A stretch of DNA of 64,000 nucleotides from Rubellimicrobium sp. (GTDB lineage: Bacteria > Pseudomonadota > Alphaproteobacteria > Rhodobacterales > Rhodobacteraceae): NCBI GenBank assembly GCA_019454835.1, contig JACFNP010000002.1:39847-103846 (forward strand), in the 5' to 3' direction. The translations under genes were made by a program, and so were the position numbers. Shown here in pieces: positions 8,229 through 17,438 of this stretch (position 1 is the first letter of the stretch; every line of letters begins with the position of its first letter). The notes beneath the pieces were generated by a model that was not told where the DNA came from, made no database searches, and saw only the letters and a program-made list of their open reading frames with translations.

Positions 8229-9152
8229 TCAGATCGACGCGGTCCCGCCCGGCACGAAGTCGAACGCTTCCAGCGCCGCGCGCAGGATTTCGCCGAAGCG
8301 GATCGCGGCGCGGGCGTGGACCGGGTGGCGTGGCGAGACGAGGGCCAGCTCGAAGGCGGGCGCCGCCTCGACCGCGCGCACCGTGGCGCCGTAGTGGCGG
8401 TGGAAATGCCGCGCGGTCAGCGGATCGACGAAGGCCACGCCCGCCCCGGCCATCGCCAGATGCGCGGCGGTTTCCGAGACGAAGCCGTCGACCGAGGCGC
8501 GCCGCTGGACCACCGCGCGCAGGTCGGGATCGTCGCAGAGCGCCAGGAAATAGCTGGCGCCCGGCACGACCAGCGGCAGCGAATCGAGCGCGGCGGCCGA
8601 AAGCGGCATCTCGGGCGGACCAAGGTGATCGGCGCCGGGCCGGGCCAGCGCGACATAGGGCAGTTCGCGCCGCGCGAGGATCGTCACGTCGCGCACGTCG
8701 AGAATCGGGCTGACCAGCCCCAGATCGAAGCGGCGGGCGCGAATCCAGTGCAGGATGCGCTCGGATTCCCGCAACTCGACGGTGATGCGCAGTTCGCCAT
8801 GCCGTTGCTGCCAGGTGGACACCGCCTCGGGCACCAGATCGAGCAGCACCGCAGGCACGCCGCCGACCGCAAGATGCGCGCCCTTGAACTGGCCGATCTC
8901 CTCGGCGGCGCGCGAGATGGCGCCGAGGCCGTGGAAGGACCGCTCGACCTCGGCGTGAAGGAATTCGGCCTCGGCGGTGGGGGTCACGCCCCGGCTGCGA
9001 CGCAGGAACAGCGGATAGCCGAGCTTCCTTTCGAGATTGGCGATGATCCGCGTGACATTCGGCTGCGAGGTGTTCAGCAGCCGCGCCGCCGCCGAGAGCG
9101 AACCGCTCTGGAGGGCCGCACGGAATGCTTCGATCTCGCGCATCTGGAGCAT
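8229..9152 (-). CDS. LysR-family transcriptional regulator
   Basis: 307 residues. The N-terminal winged helix-turn-helix is clear: MREIEAFRAALQSGSLSAAARLLNTSQPNVTRIIANLERKLGYPLFLR (about 4-51). The remainder is a periplasmic-binding-like effector domain (about 90-295). It is divergent from the solute-binding protein gene at 9292 with a 139-base spacer, the classic arrangement for a LysR activator of the neighbouring transport/catabolic cluster. The effector is probably the imported substrate or its CoA derivative, which is inference. Confidence 0.88.
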   Translation of the reverse strand: MLQMREIEAFRAALQSGSLSAAARLLNTSQPNVTRIIANLERKLGYPLFLRRSRGVTPTAEAEFLHAEVERSFHGLGAISRAAEEIGQFKGAHLAVGGVPAVLLDLVPEAVSTWQQRHGELRITVELRESERILHWIRARRFDLGLVSPILDVRDVTILARRELPYVALARPGADHLGPPEMPLSAAALDSLPLVVPGASYFLALCDDPDLRAVVQRRASVDGFVSETAAHLAMAGAGVAFVDPLTARHFHRHYGATVRAVEAAPAFELALVSPRHPVHARAAIRFGEILRAALEAFDFVPGGTASI

Positions 9153-9291
9153 GATGCAGCCATACCATTGCAGTATATCGTCGGCGTCAATTCATATTTG
9201 CAGGAATGGCGGCTTTGTGGTTCGTTAACCAGATGCGGCGCCCCGAGGAGTCCCGGCAGGGAAAGGGCGCAGATTGCTTGGGAGACGGATA

Positions 9292-10857
9292 ATGACGACA
9301 CGACTGGGCGAAATGACCCGCCGCCGCTTTGGCGGGCTGGCCATGACATCGGGGGCGGCGCTGGCCCTTGGCGCCGTTGGCAGCGCCGCACGGGCCGAGC
9401 CGTCGCGCGGCGGGCGCCTGCGCATCGGGGCGAGCGGCAGCAACGCCTCGGAAAGCTGGGACCCGGCGACCTGGGGCCTCAGCGTGATGATGAACATCGG
9501 CGGCTTCGGCTCCATCTACAACAACCTCGTCGAGATTCGCGGGTCGGGTGACCTCGTGCCCGAACTGGCCGAAAGCTACGAACCCGCCGAAAGCGGCAAG
9601 GTCTGGCGCTTCACCATCCGCAAGGGCGTCACCTTCTCGGACGGCCGCACCCTGCGGCCCGAGGATGTCGCAGCCTCGCTGAACCATCACCGCGGCGATG
9701 ATTCGACCTCGTCCGCCAAGCCGATCGTCGAGCCGATCACCGACATCAGCGTCGAGGGCGACGTGGTCGTCATCACGCTCGAGGCGGCCAATGCCGACTT
9801 TCCGTTCCTGCTGGCCGACTATCACCTCGTCATCGGTCCGGCGGGCGATGACGGCACCGTGGACTGGGCCGCGCATGTCGGCACCGGCGGCTATACCGTC
9901 AGCGAATACACCATCGGTTCGCGCATGTTGCTGGCCCGGCGGGCCGATTACTGGAAGGCAGACGCCGCCTGGTTCGACGAGGTCGAGATCATCGGCATCG
10001 ACGATGTCGCCGCGCGCATGAACGCGGTGATGACCGGCGAGGTCGATGTCATCACCAGCGCCGACATCTCGACCGTGGGGCGGCTGGCGCGGGTGCCCAA
10101 TCTCATCGTCGACGAAGTGACCGGCACCCAGCAGTTCACCATGCCGATGTTCACCGATGTCGCGCCGTTCAACGACCTGAACGTGCGGCTGGCGCTGAAA
10201 TACGCCATCGACCGGCAGGAGATGGTGGACAAGATCCTCTACGGCCACGGGCGCGTCGCCTACGACAACCCGATCGCGCCTGCGAACCGCTATTTCGACG
10301 ACAGCCTGCAACCCTTTGAATACGACCCGGACAAGGCGCGGTATTACCTGCAGCAGGCGGGCCTTGACGGGCTGTCGGTCGACCTGCACGCCGCCGATGC
10401 CGCGTTCCAGGGGGCGGTGAATACCGCCGTGCTGTTTGCCGAACAGGCGTCGAAGGCCGGGATCAACGTCAACGTGCTGCGCGAGCCGAACGACGGCTAC
10501 TGGTCGAACGTCTGGACCAAGGTGCCGTTCTGCATGGCCTACTGGCAGGGGCGCCCGACCGAGGACTGGATGTTCTCGCAGGTCTATGCCTCGACGGCGC
10601 CGTGGAACGACACCCACTGGAAGAACGAGCGTTTCGACCAGTTGCTTGTCGATGCGCGCGCCGAACTCGACGACAACAGGCGCCGGGCGATGTATCAGGA
10701 GATGCAGAGCCTTGTCGCCAACGACGGCGGCGTCATCATCCCGATGTATGCCAATTACGTCTCGGTGCGCAGCGATCAGGTGCAGAACGACGGCAACGTG
10801 AGTTCCGTCATGGAGCTTGACGGCTCGAAGATCGCCGACCGCTGGTGGTTCGCCTGA
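9292..10857 (+). CDS. ABC transporter solute-binding protein, family 5 (peptide/nickel/opine type)
   Basis: 521 residues. A Tat signal is visible (TRRRFGGLAMTSGAALALGA...ARAE, cleavage about 36), so it is exported folded to the periplasm. SBP family-5 features follow: NNLVEI, LAESYEPAESGKVWRFTIRKGVTFSDGRTLRPEDV at about 70-115, and late YQEMQSLVANDGGVIIPMY. The family binds oligopeptides, dipeptides, opines, nickel or glycosides. It is the first gene of the unidirectional cluster running to 19436. Start at 9292 fits GGGAGACGG upstream; an ATG 18 bases earlier is not needed for the Tat motif. Confidence 0.88.
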   Translation: MTTRLGEMTRRRFGGLAMTSGAALALGAVGSAARAEPSRGGRLRIGASGSNASESWDPATWGLSVMMNIGGFGSIYNNLVEIRGSGDLVPELAESYEPAESGKVWRFTIRKGVTFSDGRTLRPEDVAASLNHHRGDDSTSSAKPIVEPITDISVEGDVVVITLEAANADFPFLLADYHLVIGPAGDDGTVDWAAHVGTGGYTVSEYTIGSRMLLARRADYWKADAAWFDEVEIIGIDDVAARMNAVMTGEVDVITSADISTVGRLARVPNLIVDEVTGTQQFTMPMFTDVAPFNDLNVRLALKYAIDRQEMVDKILYGHGRVAYDNPIAPANRYFDDSLQPFEYDPDKARYYLQQAGLDGLSVDLHAADAAFQGAVNTAVLFAEQASKAGINVNVLREPNDGYWSNVWTKVPFCMAYWQGRPTEDWMFSQVYASTAPWNDTHWKNERFDQLLVDARAELDDNRRRAMYQEMQSLVANDGGVIIPMYANYVSVRSDQVQNDGNVSSVMELDGSKIADRWWFA

Positions 10858-10868
10858 CCTGAGCGGCG

Positions 10869-10893
10869 GGGGCGGCGCATCCGGGCGCCGCCC
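10869..10893 (+). terminator. Hairpin after the solute-binding protein gene
   Basis: GGGCGGCGC pairs with GCGCCGCCC around a short loop, then TTCCCCCC. With no U-tract it is more likely an mRNA-stabilising or attenuating hairpin that lets the binding-protein mRNA exceed the downstream genes. Confidence 0.45.
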
Positions 10894-10934
10894 TTCCCCC
10901 CATCACCCTGCATTTCGGAATTTGCGGAGGCGGC

Positions 10935-13019
10935 ATGTCCTCTGAGCTTCGCGCGCGTCGTCGCGCCAATCTGCGGCGACTTCTGGCCCCGCGTTCGGTG
11001 GCGCTTGTCGGCGGCGCGGCGCTGGCGCCGTCGGTCGAGATGCTGCGGCGGGCGGGCTATGGCGGCACGATCCGCATCGTGAACCCGGTCCGCGCCGAGA
11101 TCGCGGGCATTGCCTGCGTGCCCGCCGTGGCCGACCTGCCCGAGCCGCCCGACGCCGCCTTTCTGGCGGTGAATCGCAAGCTGACCGTTGCGGCGGTGGC
11201 CGACCTCGCGCGGATCGGCGCGGGCGGTGCGGTCTGCTTTGCGGCGGGCTTCGGCGAGATGGGCGACGAGGGCCAGCGCCTGCAGGCGGAGCTGCTGGCG
11301 GTGGCGGGTGATCTGGCGGTGGTCGGGCCGAACTCGAACGGGCTTCTGAACCGGCTCGATCATCTCGCGCTCTGGCCGATGGCCGACCATGCGCCCGACA
11401 CGGTCGCGCGCGGCCCGGCGATCATCTCGCAGTCGGGCGGCATCGCCTATGCCTTCGTGCGCGACCGGCGCGGGCTGGTCCCTGCGGTGATCGCCTCGAC
11501 CGGCAACCAGGTGATCCTTGACGTGGCCGACTGGATCGCGGTGCTGGGTGACGATCCGCGCATCACCGCCATCGGCCTGTTCATGGAGGGGCCGGGCGAC
11601 GTGCAGGCGCTGGCCGAGGCCGCCGAGGTGACGCGGGCGCGCAACCTGCCGGTGGTGGTGCTGAAAAGCGGGCGCAGCGCGCTGGGCGCGGAAATGGCGC
11701 TGACCCACAGCGGCGCGCTGGCGGGCGACGATGACCTGTTCCACGCGCTCTGCGAGAGGCTGGGCTTTATCCGCGTGGCGACGCTGCCGCAGCTACTGGA
11801 GACCACCAAGGCGCTGTCGATCTGGGGCGACCGCATCTGCGGCAACCGCATGGCGGTCCTGACGGCATCGGGCGCGGCGCGGGCGCTGTTTGCCGATGCG
11901 GCCGCAGACAACGGCCTGACATTGCCGCCGGTCTCGCCCGAGGTCGCGGCGCGGCTGCGCCCGCAACTGCCCGAATTCGCGCATGTCTCGAACCCGCTCG
12001 ACCACAACGCCTATTACACCGGCATGGACGTGCTCTCGCTGGAAAACGAGCCGGCGATGGCGCGCTGTTTCGCCACCATGCTCGAAGACCCCTACGATGT
12101 CGCGGTATTGAACGGCGAGGGCGGCGAGGACGAGGCTGGCACGCCGATGCTGCGCGCCTGGCTGACGGCGGTGAAGGAAAGCGGCACCCCGGCGGCGCTG
12201 GTCACGGCGCTGCCCGACTACCTGTCGCCCGCCGCGCAGCGCCTGTGCCGCGAGGCCGGGATCGCGCCCCTGCAGGGGCTCGAGGACGGGGTGGCCGCCA
12301 TCGCCGCCGCCGCGCGCCATGCCGGGTTTGCGGCGCGCGAGCCGGGGCCGCTGGCGCTGCTGGCGCCGCCGGTGGCGGGCGCGGTGCGGATTCTCGATGA
12401 GGAGGAGTCCAAGACCCGCCTTGCCGCCGCAGGTATCCCCTTCGCCGCGCGCCGCTTCGTGCAGGCCGACGGCGTCGCCGCCGCCGCGCGCGCGCTGGGC
12501 TGGCCCGTGGTCCTCAAGGGGGTCTCGGCGAAGGTGCCGCACAAGAACCGCTTCGGCGCGGTCGCGGTGGGCATTACCGACGAGGCGGCGCTGATGTCCG
12601 CGCTGGCCGCGATGCAGGTGCGCTTTGCCGAAGCCGGGATCACCCCGCGCGGCTGGCTGGTCGAGGAGATGGTGCCGGACGCGCAGGCCGAGATCATCGT
12701 CGGCGTAAAATCGTCGCCGATCTACGGCCCGGCGCTGGTGCTGGGGTCCGGCGGCGTCGATGTCGAGGAGGCGCGCGACGCGGCGGTGCTGCTGCTGCCC
12801 GCCGATGCTGCGGCGATCACGCGGGCCATCGCCGGGCTGGGCATCAGCCGCCGCCTTGACGGTGACGCCCGTGCGCGGGTTGCCAGACTTGCCCTGGCTG
12901 TTGCAGACTGGATGCGGGAGACGGGCGATCATGTCACATCGCTGGACCTCAACCCGGTGCTCGTCGCGCGCGACGGGCGGGTGGTAGCGGTCGATGCGCT
13001 GATCGAGACGAGGGGCTGA
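10935..13019 (+). CDS. Acetate--CoA ligase (ADP-forming)-type acyl-CoA synthetase
   Basis: 694 residues. An N-terminal CoA-binding Rossmann domain (PRSVALVGGAALAPS...GYGGTIRIVNP, about 15-135) is followed by succinyl-CoA-ligase-like domains (IISQSGGIAYAF, STGNQVILDVADW, TLPQLLETTKAL) and a C-terminal ATP-grasp domain (about 475-690: GWPVVLKGVSAKVPHKN, EEMVPDAQAEIIVGVKSSPIYGPALVLGSGG). This alpha-beta fusion converts acyl-CoA + ADP + Pi to acid + ATP, or the reverse. Inside a transport cluster it probably activates or releases the imported acid. ATG preceded by GGAGG. One base separates it from the next gene. Confidence 0.88.
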   Translation: MSSELRARRRANLRRLLAPRSVALVGGAALAPSVEMLRRAGYGGTIRIVNPVRAEIAGIACVPAVADLPEPPDAAFLAVNRKLTVAAVADLARIGAGGAVCFAAGFGEMGDEGQRLQAELLAVAGDLAVVGPNSNGLLNRLDHLALWPMADHAPDTVARGPAIISQSGGIAYAFVRDRRGLVPAVIASTGNQVILDVADWIAVLGDDPRITAIGLFMEGPGDVQALAEAAEVTRARNLPVVVLKSGRSALGAEMALTHSGALAGDDDLFHALCERLGFIRVATLPQLLETTKALSIWGDRICGNRMAVLTASGAARALFADAAADNGLTLPPVSPEVAARLRPQLPEFAHVSNPLDHNAYYTGMDVLSLENEPAMARCFATMLEDPYDVAVLNGEGGEDEAGTPMLRAWLTAVKESGTPAALVTALPDYLSPAAQRLCREAGIAPLQGLEDGVAAIAAAARHAGFAAREPGPLALLAPPVAGAVRILDEEESKTRLAAAGIPFAARRFVQADGVAAAARALGWPVVLKGVSAKVPHKNRFGAVAVGITDEAALMSALAAMQVRFAEAGITPRGWLVEEMVPDAQAEIIVGVKSSPIYGPALVLGSGGVDVEEARDAAVLLLPADAAAITRAIAGLGISRRLDGDARARVARLALAVADWMRETGDHVTSLDLNPVLVARDGRVVAVDALIETRG

Positions 13020-13020
13020 G

Positions 13021-13965
13021 ATGGGCGGGATCATCGGCCTGCGCGGACCGGATTACAGCGTCCCCGTCGAACGGGGCGCGATCCGGCGCTTTGCCGCCAG
13101 CCTCTACTCGACGCTTCCCGACTGGATGGACGATCCGCAGGCTTTCGTGCCGCCGACCTTCCTTGTCAGCGCGGGCTATCACTGGGGCTACATCCTCGAA
13201 CGCCCGCCCGCCGGATCGGCGCTGGCGGGGATCGACTGCGAGGGCACCACAGACGGCGAGCAGGCGTTCGAGTTCTTCGGCCCGCCGCCGCGCGCGGGCG
13301 ACGTGCTGACCGCCTCGACCGAGGTGGCCGACCATTTCTTCAAGGAGGGGCGCGCGGGCGGCAGGCTTGAGTTCTTCGTCATGCGCACCGATTTCCGCGA
13401 CGATTCCGGGCGGCTGGTGGCGCGCTGGATGCCGGTCTCGATCCGCCCCGAGCGGCGCGAGGCGGTCGCGGGCAGCCTTGGCGACGCCCCGCGCCCGCGC
13501 CCCTACCTGCACCGCGACGCGCCGCGCAACCAGCTTGATGCGATCCGCCGCCACCACGGGCCGCTGGCGCCGGGCGACAGTCCGGGGCCGGTGGCGATGC
13601 CGCCGCTGACGCTGACCGATTCGATCCGCTATCAGGGCGCCTCGGGTGAGGATTCGCCCGGCCATCACGACACGGTGGCCGCCCGCGCGCATGGCATGGC
13701 CGATTTCATCTCGGTCGGAATGCATCACGCGGGCGTTCTGGGCGCCTATGCGGCGCACTGGCTGGGGCCGGGGAACGTGCGCGCCTTCCGGGCGCGGTTC
13801 GTGCAGCCGGTCTGGCCCGGCGACGCGCTGACCTACCGGGGCGAGGTGAGCGCGTTGCGCGACACCGACGAAGGCCCGGTTGCCGATCTGGCCCTGCTGT
13901 GCCTGCGCGACGGTGCGCCGGTCGTGCGCGCCAGCGCCACCTTCCTTGTCCCGGAGGCCGCATGA
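13021..13965 (+). CDS. MaoC/FAS1-like double hot-dog dehydratase
   Basis: 314 residues with two hot-dog folds. The N-terminal half (about 15-150: VPPTFLVSAGYHWGYIL, FFGPPPRAGDVLTASTEVADHFFKEGRAGGRLEFFVMRTDF) resembles the FAS1-like dehydratase domain. The C-terminal half (about 195-312: MPPLTLTDSIRYQGAS, HHAGVLGAYAAHWLG, RARFVQPVWPGDALTYRGEV) resembles MaoC. Such proteins hydrate enoyl-CoA esters. Placement directly after an acyl-CoA ligase suggests side-chain beta-oxidation of the imported compound. The stop overlaps the permease start (ATGA). Confidence 0.75.
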   Translation: MGGIIGLRGPDYSVPVERGAIRRFAASLYSTLPDWMDDPQAFVPPTFLVSAGYHWGYILERPPAGSALAGIDCEGTTDGEQAFEFFGPPPRAGDVLTASTEVADHFFKEGRAGGRLEFFVMRTDFRDDSGRLVARWMPVSIRPERREAVAGSLGDAPRPRPYLHRDAPRNQLDAIRRHHGPLAPGDSPGPVAMPPLTLTDSIRYQGASGEDSPGHHDTVAARAHGMADFISVGMHHAGVLGAYAAHWLGPGNVRAFRARFVQPVWPGDALTYRGEVSALRDTDEGPVADLALLCLRDGAPVVRASATFLVPEAA

Positions 13966-14918
13966 GAGACATCGTCCAGCTTGTGATACGGCGGCTTTTG
14001 CTGGGGCTTCTGACCGTGCTCGCGGTCTCGCTGGTCATCTTCGGCGCGGTCTCGATGCTGCCCGGCGACGCGGCGCAGGAAATCCTCGGGCAGGCGGCGA
14101 CACCGGAATCGCTGGCGGCGCTGCGGCTGCAACTGGGCCTCGATCAACCCGCATGGCTGCGCTACCTGCACTGGCTGGGCGGCATGGTGCAGGGCGATTT
14201 CGGCACCTCCATCGCCAACGGCCAGCAGGTGTCCAGCCTGATCGGCGAGCGGCTGGCCAACACTTTGTTCCTGGCCGGGCTGGCGGCGATCATCGCCGTG
14301 CCGGTGGCGCTGGTGCTGGGCATCCTCGCGGCGCTTTATCGCAACACGCTGTTCGACCGCGCCATCAGCGCGCTGACCCTGACCGCGATTTCCTTCCCGG
14401 AATTCTTCGTCGCCTATATCCTGATCCTGTTTTTGTCGGTGAACCTCGGCATCTTCCCGTCGATTTCCAACATCAGCCCCGGAACCGAGTTCTGGGAGCG
14501 CGTCTATCGCTCGCTCCTGCCCGCCGCCGCGCTGTCGCTGGCGGTCATCGCCCATATCATGCGCATGACGCGCGCCGCGCTCGTGAACCTGCTGGGGCTG
14601 CCCTATATCGAAATGGCGCGGCTGAAGGGCGCCACGCCCCGGCGCGCGGTGGTCGTCCATGCGCTGCCCAACGCGGTGGCGCCCATCGTCACCGTGGTGG
14701 CGCTGAACCTTGCCTATCTCATCACCGGGGTCGTCATCGTTGAAACCGTGTTCGTCTATCCGGGCATCGGCAAGCTGCTGGTCGATTCGGTCTCGAAACG
14801 CGACCTGCCGGTGGTGCAGGCGGTGTGTCTCGTCACCTCGCTGGCCTATATCCTGCTGAACCTGCTTGCCGACGTGGTCGCCATCATCAGCGATCCCCGT
14901 CTCATGCATCCGAGGTGA
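13962..14918 (+). CDS. ABC transporter permease, DppB/OppB type
   Basis: 318 residues, six predicted spans starting with LLLGLLTVLAVSLVIFGAV. Family features include the N-terminal signature FGAVSMLPGDAAQEILG, a periplasmic loop, and the cytoplasmic EAA-type loop near residue 215 (EMARLKGATPRRAVVVHALPNAVAPI). Partner of the permease at 14926, the ATPase at 15757 and the binding protein at 9292. The start overlaps the preceding stop (ATGA), so it is translationally coupled to the dehydratase gene. Confidence 0.9.
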   Translation: MRDIVQLVIRRLLLGLLTVLAVSLVIFGAVSMLPGDAAQEILGQAATPESLAALRLQLGLDQPAWLRYLHWLGGMVQGDFGTSIANGQQVSSLIGERLANTLFLAGLAAIIAVPVALVLGILAALYRNTLFDRAISALTLTAISFPEFFVAYILILFLSVNLGIFPSISNISPGTEFWERVYRSLLPAAALSLAVIAHIMRMTRAALVNLLGLPYIEMARLKGATPRRAVVVHALPNAVAPIVTVVALNLAYLITGVVIVETVFVYPGIGKLLVDSVSKRDLPVVQAVCLVTSLAYILLNLLADVVAIISDPRLMHPR

Positions 14919-14925
14919 TCCGGCC

Positions 14926-15753
14926 ATGAGCAGAACCCTTCGCCTGTTGCGCACGATGCCGCCTTCGGCCCTTGTGGGGGCGACGGTCATTGTTCTCTAC
15001 GTCCTCGTCGCGGTATTCGCGCCGGTCATCGCCCCCTATCCCGAACGCGAGGTGGTGGGGGCGCAGTATCTCGAATGGTCGTCCGAATTCCCGCTGGGCA
15101 CCGACAGCCTTGGCCGCGACATGCTCTCGCGGCTGATCTACGGGGCGCGCAACACCATCGCCATCGCATTTCTGGCCACCACGCTGGCCTTCGTTCTGGG
15201 CGCGGTCCTGGGGCTGCTGGCCGCCGTGCTGCGCGGCTGGGTCGATCAGGTGCTGTCGCGCATCGTCGATGTGGTGATGGCGATTCCCGGCCTCATCTTT
15301 ATCCTGCTGCTGCTGTCGGTATTCGGCACCTCGATCACCACGCTGGTGCTGATTATTGCCATCCTCGATTCCACCCGCGTCTTCCGCCTGACCCGCGCCG
15401 TGGCCTTCGGCATCGTCGCGCTGGACTATGTCGAGGCGGCGCGGGTGCGCGGCGAGGGCATCCTCTGGGTGATGCGGCGCGAGATCCTGCCCAACGCCAT
15501 GCCGCCGCTGGTGGCCGAATACGGGATGCGGTTCTGCTTCGTGTTCCTGACCATCGCGGCGCTGTCGTTCCTGGGCCTCGGCATCCAGCCGCCCGCCGCC
15601 GACTGGGGGTCGATGGTGCGCGAGAACGCGACGCTCATCACATTCGGCGACATCACCCCGCTGCTGCCCGCCGCGGCCATCGCGGCCCTGACGGTGGCGG
15701 TGAACTTTGTCGTGGACTGGATGCTGCACCTGTCCTCGGGGCTGAAGGAATAG
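14926..15753 (+). CDS. ABC transporter permease, DppC/OppC type
   Basis: 275 residues. One N-terminal span (ALVGATVIVLYVLVAVFAPVIAPY), then the DppC signature 'P-L-G-T-D-S-L-G-R-D-M-L-S-R-L-I-Y-G-A-R' near 58-77, further spans, and the EAA loop YVEAARVRGEGILWVMRREILPNAMPPL near 170. It forms the heterodimeric membrane channel with the preceding permease. ATG 8 bases after the upstream stop; 3 bases before the ATPase start. Confidence 0.9.
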   Translation: MSRTLRLLRTMPPSALVGATVIVLYVLVAVFAPVIAPYPEREVVGAQYLEWSSEFPLGTDSLGRDMLSRLIYGARNTIAIAFLATTLAFVLGAVLGLLAAVLRGWVDQVLSRIVDVVMAIPGLIFILLLLSVFGTSITTLVLIIAILDSTRVFRLTRAVAFGIVALDYVEAARVRGEGILWVMRREILPNAMPPLVAEYGMRFCFVFLTIAALSFLGLGIQPPAADWGSMVRENATLITFGDITPLLPAAAIAALTVAVNFVVDWMLHLSSGLKE

Positions 15754-15756
15754 GCG

Positions 15757-17385
15757 ATGGGCGATACGCGCGACGACAAGCCGCTGCTCGAAATCCGGGG
15801 CCTGAAGGTCGAGGGCCGCACCGGCGAGGAATGGCGCCCGATCATCAAGGGCGTGGACCTGACCCTGCGCCGGGGCGAGGTGCTGGGCCTGATCGGCGAA
15901 TCCGGGGCGGGCAAGTCGACGCTCGGGCTCGCCGCGATGGGCTTTCGCCGCGACGGCTGCCGCTTTGCGGGCGGCACCGTGCATTTCGACGGGATCGAGC
16001 TGACCCATGCCTCGCATCAGGTCCGCCGGGGGCTGCGGTCGTCGCGCATCGCCTATGTGGCGCAATCGGCGGCAGCCAGCTTCAACCCCGCCTACCGGCT
16101 GATGACGCAGCACACCGAATTCCCGGTCCTGCGCGGCGTCATGTCCAGGGCCGAGGCCGAGGCCGACGCGGTCGAGCTTTACCGCCGGATGCAACTGCCG
16201 AACCCCGAGGAAATCGGCTTCCGCTACCCGCATCAGGTGTCGGGCGGGCAGTTGCAGCGCGCCATGACCGCGATGGCGATGGGCTGCAGGCCCGAGCTCA
16301 TCATCTTCGACGAACCGACGACCGCGCTTGACGTGACGACGCAGCTCGAGGTGCTGTCGGCGATCCGCGATGCGGTGCAAAGCTTCGGCACGGCGGCGAT
16401 CTATGTGACGCATGATCTGGCGGTCGTCGCGCAGATGGCCGACCGGATCATGGTGCTCCTGAAGGGCGAGACCGTGGAAGAGGCGCCGACACGCGACATG
16501 CTGGCCGCCCCGCGCGAGGATTACACGAAATCGCTCTGGGCGGTGCGCAGCTTTCGCGCCCCGGAAAAGACCGGCGCGGGCGCGCCGCTGGTCGAGGTGC
16601 GGCAGGTCAGCGCGGCCTATGGCACGACGCCGGTTCTCAGGAATATCACCGTCCCCTTCCGCGAGGGCCGCACCACCGCCGTTGTCGGCGAATCCGGGTC
16701 CGGCAAGTCGACGCTGGCGCGCGCGATCATGGGGCTGCTGCCGCCGGTTTCGGGCCATGTGCGGCTGTCGGGCAAGGAGTTGCCGCGTCGCTATCAGGAC
16801 CGCTCGCGCGAGGAGCTGCGCCAGACGCAGGTGATCTACCAGATGGCCGACACCGCGCTGAACCCGCGCCAGAAGATCGGCGAGATCATCGGCCGCCCGA
16901 TCGAATTCTACCTCGGCGCCGACCGCCGCACCCGCGACGCAAAGGTGCGCGGGCTGCTTGAAGATATCGAACTGGACCCGGCGGAATACATCGACCGCTA
17001 TCCGTCCGAACTGTCCGGCGGCCAGAAGCAGCGCATCGGCATCGCCCGCGCGCTGGCCGCCGAGCCGCGCTTCATCATCTGCGACGAGGTGACGAGCGCG
17101 CTCGACCAGCTTGTCGCCGAAGGCATCCTCAAGCTGCTGACCCGGCTCCAGGCTGAACGCAACCTGACCTACATGTTCATCACCCACGACATCGCCACGG
17201 TGCGCGCCATCGCCGATGACGTGGTGGTGATGAGGAACGGCGAGGTGGTCGCCGCCGGGACGAAAGAGCAGGTGCTGTCGCCGCCCTTCCATCCCTATAC
17301 CGAACTCCTGCTCGATTCGGTCCCCGAGATGGACCCCGACTGGCTGACGCGCCGCCGCCCGCCTGCGACCGGCCCGGCGGGGTGA
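15757..17385 (+). CDS. ABC transporter dual ATPase (fused DppD-DppF type)
   Basis: 542 residues containing two complete nucleotide-binding domains. The first has Walker A GESGAGKST (about 48), signature VSGGQLQ and Walker B LIIFDEPT. The second has Walker A GESGSGKST (about 312), signature LSGGQKQR and Walker B FIICDEVT, plus the 'H-P-Y-T-E-L-L' C-terminal motif of peptide/opine ATPases. Fusion of both ATPases in one chain is common in family-5 systems. It energises import through the two permeases just upstream. Confidence 0.92.
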   Translation: MGDTRDDKPLLEIRGLKVEGRTGEEWRPIIKGVDLTLRRGEVLGLIGESGAGKSTLGLAAMGFRRDGCRFAGGTVHFDGIELTHASHQVRRGLRSSRIAYVAQSAAASFNPAYRLMTQHTEFPVLRGVMSRAEAEADAVELYRRMQLPNPEEIGFRYPHQVSGGQLQRAMTAMAMGCRPELIIFDEPTTALDVTTQLEVLSAIRDAVQSFGTAAIYVTHDLAVVAQMADRIMVLLKGETVEEAPTRDMLAAPREDYTKSLWAVRSFRAPEKTGAGAPLVEVRQVSAAYGTTPVLRNITVPFREGRTTAVVGESGSGKSTLARAIMGLLPPVSGHVRLSGKELPRRYQDRSREELRQTQVIYQMADTALNPRQKIGEIIGRPIEFYLGADRRTRDAKVRGLLEDIELDPAEYIDRYPSELSGGQKQRIGIARALAAEPRFIICDEVTSALDQLVAEGILKLLTRLQAERNLTYMFITHDIATVRAIADDVVVMRNGEVVAAGTKEQVLSPPFHPYTELLLDSVPEMDPDWLTRRRPPATGPAG

Positions 17386-17438
17386 CGGCGGTATCCTGAC
17401 CGGAAGGATGTTGCGGGAACGACAGGGAGGACCCGGAA